DNA of 60,350 nucleotides from a virus (IMGVR_UViG_3300007735_000768:1-60350); one strand, 5' to 3'; positions 31,710 to 42,061 are shown, counted from the first letter of the stretch. Translations and numbers: made by a program. Notes: generated from the letters alone by a model not told the origin.

Positions 31710-31849
31710 CACAAAGGTTGGGAAGGACTGTTGACGAATTACTTCACGGCAGTCCTTCCCATAACCCTATCTCCGCGATCGAACTCGCAGAATGGGAAGC
31801 GTTAGAGCAAGTCCGTAATTGGGAACAAGAGCAAGCAAATCGGAGGTGA
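31329..31849 (+). CDS. Tail assembly chaperone, frameshifted long form (G-T)
   Basis: After the slip at 31661-31667 the -1 frame runs RFIRNGYRRFVFELAQRLGRTVDELLHG, then AIELAEWEALEQVRNWEQEQ, to TGA at 31847-31849. The downstream frame has no good start of its own and carries the usual G-T features (LAQRLGRTV-ELL, AEW). Long and short forms guide tail-tube assembly on the tape measure. Confidence 0.85.
31661..31667 (+). other. Programmed -1 ribosomal frameshift site G GGA AAA
   Basis: The heptamer GGGAAAA is read as ..G GGA AAA in the zero frame of the chaperone gene, the exact phase for a -1 tandem slip. Lambda uses GGGAAAG in the same place. Confidence 0.85.
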
Positions 31850-31852
31850 CAT

Positions 31853-34800
31853 GTGGCTGACTACAATATAAAAGGCAAAATGACCCTCGAAACAGGGTCG
31901 TTTATTTCATCTGCCCAAGCCGCTTCCAATTCACTTAATGGTTTAAATTCATCAACAAAAACAACTTCTGTTGGCATGCGCATGTTAAAGCGTGGTGTTA
32001 TGGCGGCTGGTGTTGCATTAGGTGGACTTGCCGCCGCGGGAATTAAAGCCGCTTCGGATTATCAGCAAGCAAACATTGCATTTACAACAATGCTTGGTTC
32101 GGCAGAGAAATCAACAAAGTTCCTTCAAGAAATGCGCGACTTTGCCGCCAAGACACCATTTGAATTACCCGATCTCTTAACTGGCGCTCGTCGCTTGATG
32201 GCAATGGGATTTGCCGCAGAAGAAATCAAACCCATGCTTACCGCCGTTGGAGATGCCGCCGCAGGTCTTGGCGTTGGCGCGGAAGGTGTAAATCGAATCA
32301 CCCTTGCACTTGGTCAAATGAAAGCAAAGGGAAAAGTTTCTGGCGAAGAAATGCGTCAGTTAGCAGAAGCAGGTATTCCTGCATGGAAGTATCTTGCAGA
32401 AGCGGCTGGTAAATCAACAGCCGAAATGATGAAGTTGGGCGAACAAGGCGCGATCCCAGCAGAACAAGCAATTCAAGTATTGATCAAAGGCATGGAAGAT
32501 GGCATTGGAACCGCTCGCGGTTTCGGTGGCATGATGGATCAACAGTCGCGAACAATGGCTGGTTTGATGTCAACACTTAAAGACACAGTTCGAAACGCAT
32601 TTGTTGACGGATTCAATAAATATGTTCCGCAAATTAGCACAGTATTTGAAAAACTTATTCCTAAAGTCGGTGGATTTGTTCAAAAGTTCATTGACGCAAT
32701 GGGTTGGTTAGTAAGCAATGTAGGTAAAGTCCTTGGTGGAATTGCTACGATCATTGAACCTATCTTTAAGAATTTCTTGCTTCCTGCGTTTGCAATTGTT
32801 GGCGCGGCTATCTATGTAGTTGTTGAAGCACTCGGTCGCGTTGGTCAATTTATTTCAAACAATAAAACTTTATTTCAAGGATTAGCAACTGCCGTTGGCG
32901 TTGCCGCGCTCGCTTATATGGGTCTTTATGTTGGTGTAGGTATTTACAACACCATAGCCGCTATCTCAATTGCGCGAACTAAACTTATGGCACTATGGCA
33001 AGCGCGTACTGCAATTGCTACAACTGCATTAACGCGAGCGCAAGCATTACTCAATGCAACAATGGCGTTCAACCCAATTGGTTTAGCCATTGCCGCCGCG
33101 GTTGCTCTTATCGCTGTTTTTGTTGCACTTTGGAATCATTCAGAAGCGTTCCGCAAGGCAGTTATTTTCTTGGCTAAGGGTGTTGTTCAATATGTCGCTT
33201 TCATGATCAGAGCATGGGGCGGGTTGATCGAAACTATCCTTAAAGTTGTAACAGGACCATTGCGTTTATTCCTTGGCGTTCTTTCTCATTTGCCGGGGAT
33301 AGGTGGCGCCGCTAAAAAAGGTTTAGAGTTAGTTAATAAAGGCATTGAAGGTGTTGGCAATTTTGCTGAAACAACCGCTAAAAAGGTTGAAGGTTTCACT
33401 AAAACTCTTGACTCATTGCAAAACAAAAAAATTAGTTTGCCTAAGTTTGGTGGCGGAGTTAAAGCAGGATACGGCGAAGGTGCATTTAAATATGGCGACG
33501 GAACGACTCCTGAAATCGCCGATCCGACTGCTGGATTTGCTGACGCGCTCAAAGGTGGTAGCGACGAAGCAAATGAAAAGGCTAAAGCCGCCGCAGAAAA
33601 ACTTAAAGAGGCACAACGCGCACTTAAAGAGTCAGTTCAAAACTACAACGACTTTATTAAGAATGATTTTGCTAAAGGCTTTACAGACGGCGCAGACAAC
33701 GCTCGCGATGCAATCCTTAACGGACTAGACAAACTTAAATCAGTATTTGAGGCACAAGCAGAAATGCTTGAAGGTGCGGCTCTTGATAACTTGTGGAAAG
33801 CATGGGACAAGGTAAATACCAAGGTTCGCGGATATATCGATCAAGCAATGAAGGTTGCGCAAGACCTCGAAGATGTTCAGAATCAACTTGACGATGCCAA
33901 CAAGCGTCTTGAAGAAGCAATTGCAAACCGCGCAGAGGGCGCAAAAGCATTTGCCGAAGTATTAAAGACACCATTTGGCGAACCAAGTGCGCTTGAAAAG
34001 GGTCTTGCAAGTGGCGAAGCAACTGTTGATTCGATCATTTCAATGTATGACAGCATGCGCGAGGCAATTGATAAGCGTTTTGACGGCATTGGTGGCACTC
34101 GTAAAGACGAGTTGATCAATTACCTTACTGATCAGACAGCAAAACTTGTAGCACTAGCAAAGCGACGCGATCAAGCGGCTAAGGCTCTTGACGAGGCACA
34201 AAAGCACCTTGATGATGTTCTTTCACAGCAAGCATCATTCAAGACAAGCATTGTTGACAGCATCAAGTCATTTGGAACCGCGCTCGCCGACCTTTCAAAG
34301 TCAAATGGCGATAACACGATCAAGGTTATTAAGACAGCAAGCGGTCTTGTTATTACTCAAATGACTACCGCTAAGTCAGGCGTTGATTTAATTACTGACA
34401 AGTTAAAGGCAAACCTACAAACTATTCAGGACTTTACAACCAACATTCAATTGCTCTTAACTAAGGGTTACAACAAAGAGTATGTTCGCCAACTGCTTGA
34501 AGCGGGTCCAGAAGCCGCTGGTGCAACAGCCGCGCTTCTTGCTCAAAGCGGGACTGACACAGTAGACACAGTTAATTCGCTCTATGATCAAATCAATAAA
34601 GCATCTGAGCAATTCGGTTCAAAGATGTCCGAAACTTTCTACGGCAATGCTGTATCAATGGCAAAGGCGATGGTTGACGGCGCACAAAGCGAATACACAA
34701 ACATCATGACCGAAATGACTTCGATCTACAACGGAATTAAAGATAAGTTAACTCCGCTCAAAGATGTTGGCACAAATGTTGGTGAAGATTTAATTCAAGC

Positions 34801-35485
34801 AATGATCGACAAGTTAAATGCTCGTAAAGCAGAACTTATCGCCCTTGCTCAATCAATTGCCGCCGCAGTAGCCGCCGCTATGCAAGCCGCCGCCGCAGGA
34901 ATTGGCGTTGGCGTTTCAACATATGTCCCACCCGTAGTTACTGGTGGTGGCGGTGGCGGTGGTGGCGATACTGCCTCAGCCGATGCACAAAAAGAACTTG
35001 ATGATGCAAATGCCGCACTTGCTGACGCATTAGCCGAACTAGATAAGTCATCTACTGATTTAAGCAAAGTGCTTGATAGTTTAGGATCATCTGCTAAAAC
35101 TGCTACAAAAGCGGTTTCAGGAACTACAACATACACAGTTAAATCAGGCGACACATTAAGTGCAATTGCTAAAAAGGCTGGAACAACGCTAGATACTATC
35201 CTTGATCTTAACCCTAAATTTGAAAGTGTTCCAAAATACAAAGACGGCAATATGATCTGGGCGGGAACAACTGTTAAGTTGCCTACCGCGCCAACTGTTA
35301 GCACAGCACCAACAACATCATTTGGTGGTTTCTCTACTGATTCACAAAATTGGGCAAAGACAGGTGGAACAACAACAAACATCGCCGAAGGTGCTGTTAA
35401 AGTTACACTTTCATCAAATGTGCCAGCAGATGATGTTGAACCAATTATGACTCGCGCACTATTGAACGCACTAGGGGCAAGATAA
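31853..35485 (+). CDS. Tape measure protein with a C-terminal LysM domain
   Basis: 1,210 residues from GTG, directly after the chaperones. Residues about 60-260 are the TIGR-type tape-measure N-terminus (AKTPFELPDLLTGARRLMAMG, GEEMRQLAEAGIPAWKYLAEAAGKS). About 290-540 has several hydrophobic helices. Long coiled coils follow (about 590-900), then a Gly-rich linker. About 1093-1145 is LysM: TYTVKSGDTLSAIAKKAGTT, a peptidoglycan-binding repeat. It sets tail length and probably helps cross the cell wall during injection. Confidence 0.93.
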   Translation: MADYNIKGKMTLETGSFISSAQAASNSLNGLNSSTKTTSVGMRMLKRGVMAAGVALGGLAAAGIKAASDYQQANIAFTTMLGSAEKSTKFLQEMRDFAAKTPFELPDLLTGARRLMAMGFAAEEIKPMLTAVGDAAAGLGVGAEGVNRITLALGQMKAKGKVSGEEMRQLAEAGIPAWKYLAEAAGKSTAEMMKLGEQGAIPAEQAIQVLIKGMEDGIGTARGFGGMMDQQSRTMAGLMSTLKDTVRNAFVDGFNKYVPQISTVFEKLIPKVGGFVQKFIDAMGWLVSNVGKVLGGIATIIEPIFKNFLLPAFAIVGAAIYVVVEALGRVGQFISNNKTLFQGLATAVGVAALAYMGLYVGVGIYNTIAAISIARTKLMALWQARTAIATTALTRAQALLNATMAFNPIGLAIAAAVALIAVFVALWNHSEAFRKAVIFLAKGVVQYVAFMIRAWGGLIETILKVVTGPLRLFLGVLSHLPGIGGAAKKGLELVNKGIEGVGNFAETTAKKVEGFTKTLDSLQNKKISLPKFGGGVKAGYGEGAFKYGDGTTPEIADPTAGFADALKGGSDEANEKAKAAAEKLKEAQRALKESVQNYNDFIKNDFAKGFTDGADNARDAILNGLDKLKSVFEAQAEMLEGAALDNLWKAWDKVNTKVRGYIDQAMKVAQDLEDVQNQLDDANKRLEEAIANRAEGAKAFAEVLKTPFGEPSALEKGLASGEATVDSIISMYDSMREAIDKRFDGIGGTRKDELINYLTDQTAKLVALAKRRDQAAKALDEAQKHLDDVLSQQASFKTSIVDSIKSFGTALADLSKSNGDNTIKVIKTASGLVITQMTTAKSGVDLITDKLKANLQTIQDFTTNIQLLLTKGYNKEYVRQLLEAGPEAAGATAALLAQSGTDTVDTVNSLYDQINKASEQFGSKMSETFYGNAVSMAKAMVDGAQSEYTNIMTEMTSIYNGIKDKLTPLKDVGTNVGEDLIQAMIDKLNARKAELIALAQSIAAAVAAAMQAAAAGIGVGVSTYVPPVVTGGGGGGGGDTASADAQKELDDANAALADALAELDKSSTDLSKVLDSLGSSAKTATKAVSGTTTYTVKSGDTLSAIAKKAGTTLDTILDLNPKFESVPKYKDGNMIWAGTTVKLPTAPTVSTAPTTSFGGFSTDSQNWAKTGGTTTNIAEGAVKVTLSSNVPADDVEPIMTRALLNALGAR

Positions 35486-35486
35486 A

Positions 35487-37010
35487 ATGGCGGTAACAAC
35501 ACTATCTCCTAACGCAACTGCATCAGGATCAACGCTTTACACGATCACAGGCGGTTCGGCAAATATTCATACTGCACTATCTGACGGCTCAGATGGAACA
35601 TTTATTCAGAAAGCAAATACCATTACAGGTTCAGCCGATCTTATTATGGATTTTGGCACATTAACTTTGACATCTGCGCAACGCGTCAAGCAAGTGCGTT
35701 TGCGTATTCGAGCATCTACTCCTAACGACACAGGTAAGATCAATGCTTATCTTGGTTGTCGTATTAGTCGACAAAACTATTTCTATTCAGGTTCGGCAAT
35801 TCGTGGCGCATATACATCAGCGACAACATTTACAGGACCTTACTTTACTTCCGCACCTGACGGCTCTGACTGGAATCAAACAAATTTAAACAACCTTCGC
35901 ATGAAAGTTAAAGAATATAAAGACACGACTGATCGTGGAAAAGTTTATGAATTGTTCGTTGATGTTGATATTGCGGCTCAACCATCAGTCGGAGTGGTTT
36001 CAGAGCCTACATCAAGCGTTTCATCATCATCTCCTGACATTACTTGGACATATGTTGACGCAACGGATAACTCAACACAGGATTACTATGAAATTAAAGT
36101 ATTTTCTTCTGCGCAATACAACGCGGCAGGGTGGAATGTAAATACATCGACTCCTACATGGACATCAAGTGCGGTTGCATCAACTGATCAAAACTCAGTT
36201 GTTGGTGCATTGTTAACTCCCGGAGTTTATCGTTGCTATGTTCGCGTTGCTAAAGACATCAACGGATCACCATTTTGGTCTGCATGGAATAACTCAGAAT
36301 TTACAGTTAACTATTCAACGCAAGCAGTTCCAACAATGACTGTTTCATGGTCTGCAACACTTGGCAAAGCATCTTTCGTAAATCAAGGAACATCATTGGG
36401 TGTAGGTCTGACAAGTCAGTATCATCAAGTTCAACGATCAGATGACTCAGGCGCAAATTGGAACTATATCCGAGATGGCGAAACTATTACGCTCAATGCT
36501 TCAAATCAAAGTGTTATTTCTGATTACGAAGCACCTCGCGGAATTACAGCCTATTACCGATGCCGCGCTGTTGGCGTTGACTCTAACTCAAATGAATACC
36601 CATCAGGTTGGTCGGTTACTCAGCAGGTTTTGATTACAAATGACTCATCTTGGTGGTTTAAATGTATTCAAACACCAACTCTTAATCAAGGGTCAGTTCG
36701 AGTTTTAAAAGAATTAGATGTTGTTGTCGATGAACCTAACATTACTTTCCGACCATTGGGCGCAACTAAACCGACCATTGTTGCAGGACCATTGCAAGGT
36801 GAAGATGGTGCATATAACATCAAAACTGTTACAGAGGCAGAATGGGATGCGTTCTATCCATTACTTGTGCATCAAGGCAAAATTCTTGTTCAAGACCCAT
36901 TTGGTAATCAGAAATGGATTCGCATTACTGATCGTAAATGGACAGCAGAAACTCAAAGCGGCAATGTCTATCGCGACATTACTTTGAAGTATGTAGAAAT
37001 TGCGGAATAA
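35487..37010 (+). CDS. Distal tail/minor tail protein with fibronectin-like domains
   Basis: 507 residues, after the tape measure. The N-terminal part (TFIQKANTITGSADLIMDFGTLTLTS, VRLRIRAS) is a carbohydrate-binding-like beta sandwich. About 165-390 has two Ig/Fn3-like domains (EPTSSVSSSSPDITWTYVDATD, FWSAWNNSEFTV, YYRCRAVGVDSNSNEY). The C-terminus (FRPLGATKPTIVAGPLQGEDGAYNI) resembles distal tail proteins. Likely at the tail tip and in contact with cell-surface glycans. Confidence 0.78.
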   Translation: MAVTTLSPNATASGSTLYTITGGSANIHTALSDGSDGTFIQKANTITGSADLIMDFGTLTLTSAQRVKQVRLRIRASTPNDTGKINAYLGCRISRQNYFYSGSAIRGAYTSATTFTGPYFTSAPDGSDWNQTNLNNLRMKVKEYKDTTDRGKVYELFVDVDIAAQPSVGVVSEPTSSVSSSSPDITWTYVDATDNSTQDYYEIKVFSSAQYNAAGWNVNTSTPTWTSSAVASTDQNSVVGALLTPGVYRCYVRVAKDINGSPFWSAWNNSEFTVNYSTQAVPTMTVSWSATLGKASFVNQGTSLGVGLTSQYHQVQRSDDSGANWNYIRDGETITLNASNQSVISDYEAPRGITAYYRCRAVGVDSNSNEYPSGWSVTQQVLITNDSSWWFKCIQTPTLNQGSVRVLKELDVVVDEPNITFRPLGATKPTIVAGPLQGEDGAYNIKTVTEAEWDAFYPLLVHQGKILVQDPFGNQKWIRITDRKWTAETQSGNVYRDITLKYVEIAE

Positions 37011-38158
37011 TGTATCCAACGAGCGGTGCGTTTAAGACGGCAATTGCTGGTGATCATACAGTTATTGCTAAAGCCGAAGTATGGAACGATGATCGAAAAT
37101 TACTTGACCTTGAAATTGATGAAGGCAAAGTAACAGTTAACTTTCGCAATGTTTCTCGCCGAACTTGCGAAATTCATTTAGTGACAACTCGCGATACTGA
37201 TAACTTAGTTCCAGATACAGGATTCGATTATCTCGCACCTTTTGGTAACTTACTAAAAATTTATCGAGGCGTGAGATATACAGACGGCACAGATGAGTAT
37301 GTTCCTCTTGGCGTTTTCGTGATCACCGAAGTTAAAGTATCTGATACAAATGACGGCGTTCAAATTGTTGTTTCAGGAGAAGATAAATCTCTTATTGTTT
37401 CTCGTAATAAATGGACATCAACCTATCAAATGGTTTCAGGAACGCTTGAAGCATCTTTAACTGCTTTATTACAGAACCGCTATCCTGATATTGAAATTAA
37501 CTTCCCGACTACAAATGTGAGTGTTAATCAAGTTGTTTTAGGTGCAGATCGTGGAGTCGATCCATGGAAAGACGCTGTATATCTCGCCGAATTAGTTGGT
37601 TATGATCTTTTTTTTGATGTCAACGGCATTTGCGTCATGAAACAATTTCCAACACTCGATGCCGCAACAGTTGTTGCAACCTATAAAGAGGGAGAAGGAA
37701 CAACAGTCACCTCTCTTGATCGAACAATCTCAACAAAAGAAACCTACAACGGGGTCATTTATACAATTGAAGGATCGCAAGTAACAACCCCTATTCGCGT
37801 CGAAGCATGGGATGAAGACTCAACTAGCCCAACCTATCGCTACGGCGTTTTTGGTTCTGTGCCAACATTTGTTACTACAAGCCTTATTGGAACATCTGCC
37901 GACGCGATCAAGGCGGCTACTTTGCTTCTTAACACCTACATCGGCGCACAAGAGCAAATAACTTTTAAATCGATCGTTGACCCGTCACTAGATGTGAACG
38001 ATGTTATCTATATTAAATCAGAAGGTGCTAAAGTCGACCGCACCGTGATCATTGATCAAATGGATATTCCGCTTCGAGTCGAAGGCGAATTAAATGTCCA
38101 AACCCGAGTTGTGCGCGTTGTTGGTGCTAACGAAATTGTTGCAGTGGGAGATTCATAA
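37010..38158 (+). CDS. Tail-tip/baseplate protein (DUF5047-like)
   Basis: 382 residues; ATG overlaps the previous stop by one base. EVWNDDRKLLDLEIDEGKVTVNFRNVSRRTCEIHL, then LKIYRGVRYTDGTDEYVPLGVFVI match actinophage tail proteins with DUF5047. The middle and C-terminus (TIEGSQVTTPIRVEAWDEDSTSPTY, RVEGELNVQTRVVRV) resemble gp27-like hub domains. Likely forms the tail hub. Confidence 0.82.
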   Translation: MYPTSGAFKTAIAGDHTVIAKAEVWNDDRKLLDLEIDEGKVTVNFRNVSRRTCEIHLVTTRDTDNLVPDTGFDYLAPFGNLLKIYRGVRYTDGTDEYVPLGVFVITEVKVSDTNDGVQIVVSGEDKSLIVSRNKWTSTYQMVSGTLEASLTALLQNRYPDIEINFPTTNVSVNQVVLGADRGVDPWKDAVYLAELVGYDLFFDVNGICVMKQFPTLDAATVVATYKEGEGTTVTSLDRTISTKETYNGVIYTIEGSQVTTPIRVEAWDEDSTSPTYRYGVFGSVPTFVTTSLIGTSADAIKAATLLLNTYIGAQEQITFKSIVDPSLDVNDVIYIKSEGAKVDRTVIIDQMDIPLRVEGELNVQTRVVRVVGANEIVAVGDS

Positions 38159-38604
38159 TGGAAATTGGTTCTTTACTTCAAAAAATTGTTGAGCAAAACC
38201 TTACTTTTGGCATGCACTTTGCAATTGTTACCGCAGTAACAACCCAAGCGGCTTCTACAACAACAGCGACGGGTAGCGTCAGCACAGCAACTAAAGCAGT
38301 AACTTTAAGTGCCGCAAACTCTGCAATTGTTCCGGGCATGGCGGTAACGGGAACCAATATACAAGCCTCAACTTATGTTTATTCTATAAACGGAACGGAC
38401 ATGGTTTTAACAAAAGTAGGCGCGTCAATCAATGCGGCGGCGGCTTTAACATTTTATTCTACTCGTGTTTCTATTCAACTATCAGGAGCATCAACGGCTA
38501 TTACGGGAATCCGATATTTGGCGTCTTACACACCCGCGGTTAATGATGTAGTTGTTTGCTTGACTAATTCAACAGATATTATTGTTTTGGGCAAACTAAC
38601 TTAG
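38158..38604 (+). CDS. Small baseplate protein with an OB-like ending
   Basis: 148 residues; overlaps the preceding stop. A Thr/Ala-rich insert (TTQAASTTTATGSVSTATKAVTL) splits an OB-like fold that ends TPAVNDVVVCLTNSTDIIVLGKLT, the usual finish of phage baseplate hub OB domains. Position after the DUF5047-like gene fits. Confidence 0.72.
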   Translation: MEIGSLLQKIVEQNLTFGMHFAIVTAVTTQAASTTTATGSVSTATKAVTLSAANSAIVPGMAVTGTNIQASTYVYSINGTDMVLTKVGASINAAAALTFYSTRVSIQLSGASTAITGIRYLASYTPAVNDVVVCLTNSTDIIVLGKLT

Positions 38605-38649
38605 CGTTTTGCTAAACCAATACAGAGCAACCCTTGTTACCCTTGACCT

Positions 38650-38946
38650 ATGACATTTCTTGAAATTGCTGGCTCTATCGGCGTGATCGGGGGGTCTATT
38701 CTTACGACTCATGTAGTCTTAACGAAATTGGTGTGGAAACCTGTGAAAAAAGCCTTAGTTGATGAAATGAAGAAAGAACTAGATTGCCGTCTAGACCCTA
38801 TCCTTGAACTTGTGTCCCAGTTGAAAACCAACGGGGGATCGCATCTTGCTGATAGAATCGTTAGACTAGAAGAACGACAAACAGGCATTGGTCAGCGAAT
38901 TGATGATGTCTACGATCTTGTCAAAGCGATGAAGGAGTCAAAATGA
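38650..38946 (+). CDS. Small membrane protein with a coiled-coil tail
   Basis: 98 residues. One N-terminal hydrophobic helix (AGSIGVIGGSILTTHVVLTKLVW) and a charged coiled coil (LADRIVRLEERQTGIGQRIDDVYDLVKAMKES). Such proteins occur next to holins in actinophages. Overlaps the next gene by 4 bases, so it is probably a holin partner. Confidence 0.68.
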   Translation: MTFLEIAGSIGVIGGSILTTHVVLTKLVWKPVKKALVDEMKKELDCRLDPILELVSQLKTNGGSHLADRIVRLEERQTGIGQRIDDVYDLVKAMKESK

Positions 38947-39251
38947 ACCCTAAGTTCCAAGCAATGCTTGAATCATATCTCCGCAACCTAGCAGGTCAAG
39001 TGATCGGTGCTATTGCGATCGTTGGACACGGCGCAAGCCCAACTACTTTTACAGCCTCACAATGGATCAATGTTTCAAATGCACTATGGGCATCTTTGAT
39101 TCCAGTTGTAGTTCGTTACTTAAATAAGAAAGACCCTGCATTTGGATTGATCGCAGGAAGTGTTCTTAAAGAAGGACAGAAGGCAACTGCAACAGCAATT
39201 AAGAAAACCGCCAAGAAAGCACCTGCTAAAAAGTCAACAAAGGGTAAGTAA
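38943..39251 (+). CDS. Holin-like membrane protein with a basic tail
   Basis: 102 residues. Two hydrophobic parts (GQVIGAIAIVGHGAS and WASLIPVVVRYL) followed by a Lys/Ala tail (KKTAKKAPAKKSTKGK). The same layout is frequent among actinophage holins. It is separate from the lysis genes at 44.3-45.2 kb, so a role in DNA injection is an alternative. Confidence 0.65.
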   Translation: MNPKFQAMLESYLRNLAGQVIGAIAIVGHGASPTTFTASQWINVSNALWASLIPVVVRYLNKKDPAFGLIAGSVLKEGQKATATAIKKTAKKAPAKKSTKGK

Positions 39252-39253
39252 CT

Positions 39254-42046
39254 ATGCCAATTACAACCTCTACATCTGGCACTACAACGACTTTTGTTCC
39301 AACAGAGGTTTTGTATGACCCTACCAATAAGTTGCGCGTTGCAACCCCTGAATCACTTATTGATACTGACTTTGAATACGGCACACAGACAACAAAGTGG
39401 GAAAACCTTGCTGTTGTAAATAACATGCCTTTTGCTTATTCAAGTTCAAACTCAATTCCTAATATTGTTTCAATGCAGTTTGTTGCAGGTTCTCGTCAAG
39501 TAATCGTGACTCTTGGTTCAGGAACAGCACCTGCAAACGGAACTCCTATCTATGTTCAAGACGCATTACTTTCACCTGCAAATGGAAACTTTATTGTTGA
39601 AACAGGTGGCGGCACAACAGTTTGGACATTTAAGGCTCGCGCAACAAATAACAGTTCATTTACCGCAATTTTTGATCCTAATAAAACAGCCATTTATGCT
39701 GGAACTTTATTTACAAACGCACCTATTTCGCCACAAGGCACATACATTGTTAACACAAGCAATAGACAAGTCAAAGTAACAACAACCACACCTCATGGAC
39801 TTGCAATTGGTAACGAAATTATTGTTACTGGTATTACTGGCACAAACCCACCTAATGGTATGTGGGAAGTTGCATCGATCGAATCACCAACAATTTTTGC
39901 TTACTATGTTGACTCTGCATCAGGAACGCCATCTGCGTTAACTGTTTCAAGTATGAATCTTTATGTCCGACCTTCCGCTCAATTCCTGCACCGCCCATTT
40001 GATGGTGGTGTTATTTTCTCATCTAACGGCAATTCAAATTATGAAGCCGCAGTTCGCCAAACTCGTCGTTATTTCCGTTACCAATCAGGTAAAGGTATTC
40101 AGATTTCATCTGGAACGATCATTAAGCCAACACTTCAAGTTGACTCTATAACCGCAAGTGGAACAACAGTTACAGTTCAAACAAAAGAACGCCATAATTT
40201 GTGGACAGGCGCAACAGTTGTTGTTTCAGGTGTTACAAATGACAATACCTACAACGGAACATTCGTAGTTACTCGAGTAATTTCCTACAATTCATTTAGT
40301 TACACCGCAGGAACAACTCCCGTTAATTTAACTGCAACAGGACCTTTTATTGTTGCTGTTTCAAATTGGTATGGTGCGATCAATCGCCTTGGTTTGTTTG
40401 ATGATCAAAATGGTGTTTTTTTTGAATACGACGGACAGCAAATTTATGCTGTTCGACGAACATCAACATTCCAACTTCCGGGAAGATATACAGTAACAAG
40501 CGGTTCTGATCAAGTAACGCGAACATCTGTTTCGTTCCCAACCGCAAACCTTAGTCAGTTAAACATTGGCGAGTTTGTAGTTATTCGTGGCATGTCATAC
40601 CGAATTATTGGTATTACAGATGACAACACAATGACAATTAGCCCTGCCTATCGCGGTTCAACAGCAACTATGGTTCAAGTGACAAAGACAGTTGATACAC
40701 GCATTCCACAGTCACAATGGAACATCGACAAGATGGACGGCACAGGAACTAGCGGTTACAACCTTGATTTAACTAAAATGCAGATGTTCTATATCGACTA
40801 CACATGGTATGGCGCAGGTGCAATCCGTTGGGGATTCCGCGCAACTAATGGTCAAGTCACTTATTGCCATCGCATAGCAAATAACAATGTGAACGCAGAG
40901 GCTTACATGCGATCAGGAAACCTTCCTGCTCGTTACGAAACACGCATGGAACCACCATACACTCGCCTTGCTGGAACATTAACTGGCGCGGCTGGAACTA
41001 TGCAAGTTGTTGACACCTCTGCCTTCCCATCATCTGGAGTATTGCTTGTTCGCGACAATACAAAGTGCGAATATGTTTCCTACACAGGCAAAACAGCAAC
41101 AACATTTACAGGTTTGCAACGGTCACTCGCTGGAATTCCTGGGGGTGTTGCAACAACTGTTGCCGCAGGACAGAATCAAATTACTGTCGCATCGACCGCA
41201 CTCCTTATGAGAGGCATGCGCCTTTATGATCTTGCAACAGGTTACTTGCCCGAAGGTGCATTTATTCAATCAATTGATAGCGCAACGCAATTCACTTCAA
41301 GTGTTGCGGTGACAGGACCTAATCCAACTATAACTATTCCACCAATGGATAATGGTTCACCACAAGTGTTCACATTCACAGCACTCACAGGTGCTCCAAT
41401 CTTGGTCGAATTATCACAACCAACATATGCACCAACTATTTCTCACTGGGGAACATCGGTGATCATGGATGGTCGCTTTGATGAAGATAAGTCGCTCATC
41501 TTTACATATGGACAAACTGTCTTTACAAACATTGCCTCTAACGCAACGAAGGCTCTTATGAGTATTCGCGTTGCACCTTCGGTCGATAATGGTATTGGCG
41601 CGGCGTTTGGTGTTCGTGAATTGATTAACCGCATGCAGTTGAAACTTGTTTCACTTGGTGTAACTTGTAAAACACCTTCATCAAACTATTTGATTACAGC
41701 AGTTATCAATGGCGTTCCGTCATCTGCAACATCATGGACAAGCCCAACTGGTAACTCCGCGACACTAACAAACTCATCGCTTGCGCAGATTGCCGATTAT
41801 CAGGGCGGTTCAACTACAATTACTGGTGGAGAAACAACTGGTGGCTTCCTTTCACAAGGAACAGACACACTTGATCTTCGTAACTTGCGTGACTTAGGTA
41901 ATGCAATTATGGGCGGGGGTTCAACATTGGCGAATCAGCAGATTTTCCCTGATGGTCCCGATGTCCTTACATTCCTAGTAACAAATATCTCAGCGGCGGC
42001 TATTGATGTAGCAGGTCGTGTTTCATGGACAGAAGCACAGGCATAA
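39254..42046 (+). CDS. Large tail fibre/receptor-interacting structural protein
   Basis: 930 residues, beta-rich throughout. Several copies of an adhesin-like strand unit appear (TTTTPHGLAIGNEIIVTGITGTNPPNGMWEV and VQTKERHNLWTGATVVVSGVTNDNTYNGTFVV), with FRYQSGKGIQISSGT and WYGAGAIRWGFR. Similar large proteins lie downstream of tail-hub genes in T4-like and other environmental phages. A strong terminator follows. Likely the main tail adhesin. Confidence 0.78.
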   Translation: MPITTSTSGTTTTFVPTEVLYDPTNKLRVATPESLIDTDFEYGTQTTKWENLAVVNNMPFAYSSSNSIPNIVSMQFVAGSRQVIVTLGSGTAPANGTPIYVQDALLSPANGNFIVETGGGTTVWTFKARATNNSSFTAIFDPNKTAIYAGTLFTNAPISPQGTYIVNTSNRQVKVTTTTPHGLAIGNEIIVTGITGTNPPNGMWEVASIESPTIFAYYVDSASGTPSALTVSSMNLYVRPSAQFLHRPFDGGVIFSSNGNSNYEAAVRQTRRYFRYQSGKGIQISSGTIIKPTLQVDSITASGTTVTVQTKERHNLWTGATVVVSGVTNDNTYNGTFVVTRVISYNSFSYTAGTTPVNLTATGPFIVAVSNWYGAINRLGLFDDQNGVFFEYDGQQIYAVRRTSTFQLPGRYTVTSGSDQVTRTSVSFPTANLSQLNIGEFVVIRGMSYRIIGITDDNTMTISPAYRGSTATMVQVTKTVDTRIPQSQWNIDKMDGTGTSGYNLDLTKMQMFYIDYTWYGAGAIRWGFRATNGQVTYCHRIANNNVNAEAYMRSGNLPARYETRMEPPYTRLAGTLTGAAGTMQVVDTSAFPSSGVLLVRDNTKCEYVSYTGKTATTFTGLQRSLAGIPGGVATTVAAGQNQITVASTALLMRGMRLYDLATGYLPEGAFIQSIDSATQFTSSVAVTGPNPTITIPPMDNGSPQVFTFTALTGAPILVELSQPTYAPTISHWGTSVIMDGRFDEDKSLIFTYGQTVFTNIASNATKALMSIRVAPSVDNGIGAAFGVRELINRMQLKLVSLGVTCKTPSSNYLITAVINGVPSSATSWTSPTGNSATLTNSSLAQIADYQGGSTTITGGETTGGFLSQGTDTLDLRNLRDLGNAIMGGGSTLANQQIFPDGPDVLTFLVTNISAAAIDVAGRVSWTEAQA

Positions 42047-42061
42047 AATCGAGGTAACAAA

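Noticed and set aside
34849-35502. 217-residue minus-strand frame under the tape measure C-terminus
   Set aside because: Overlaps the LysM-encoding part fully and is composed of Val/Ala/Ser mirror codons; no promoter or ribosome site.
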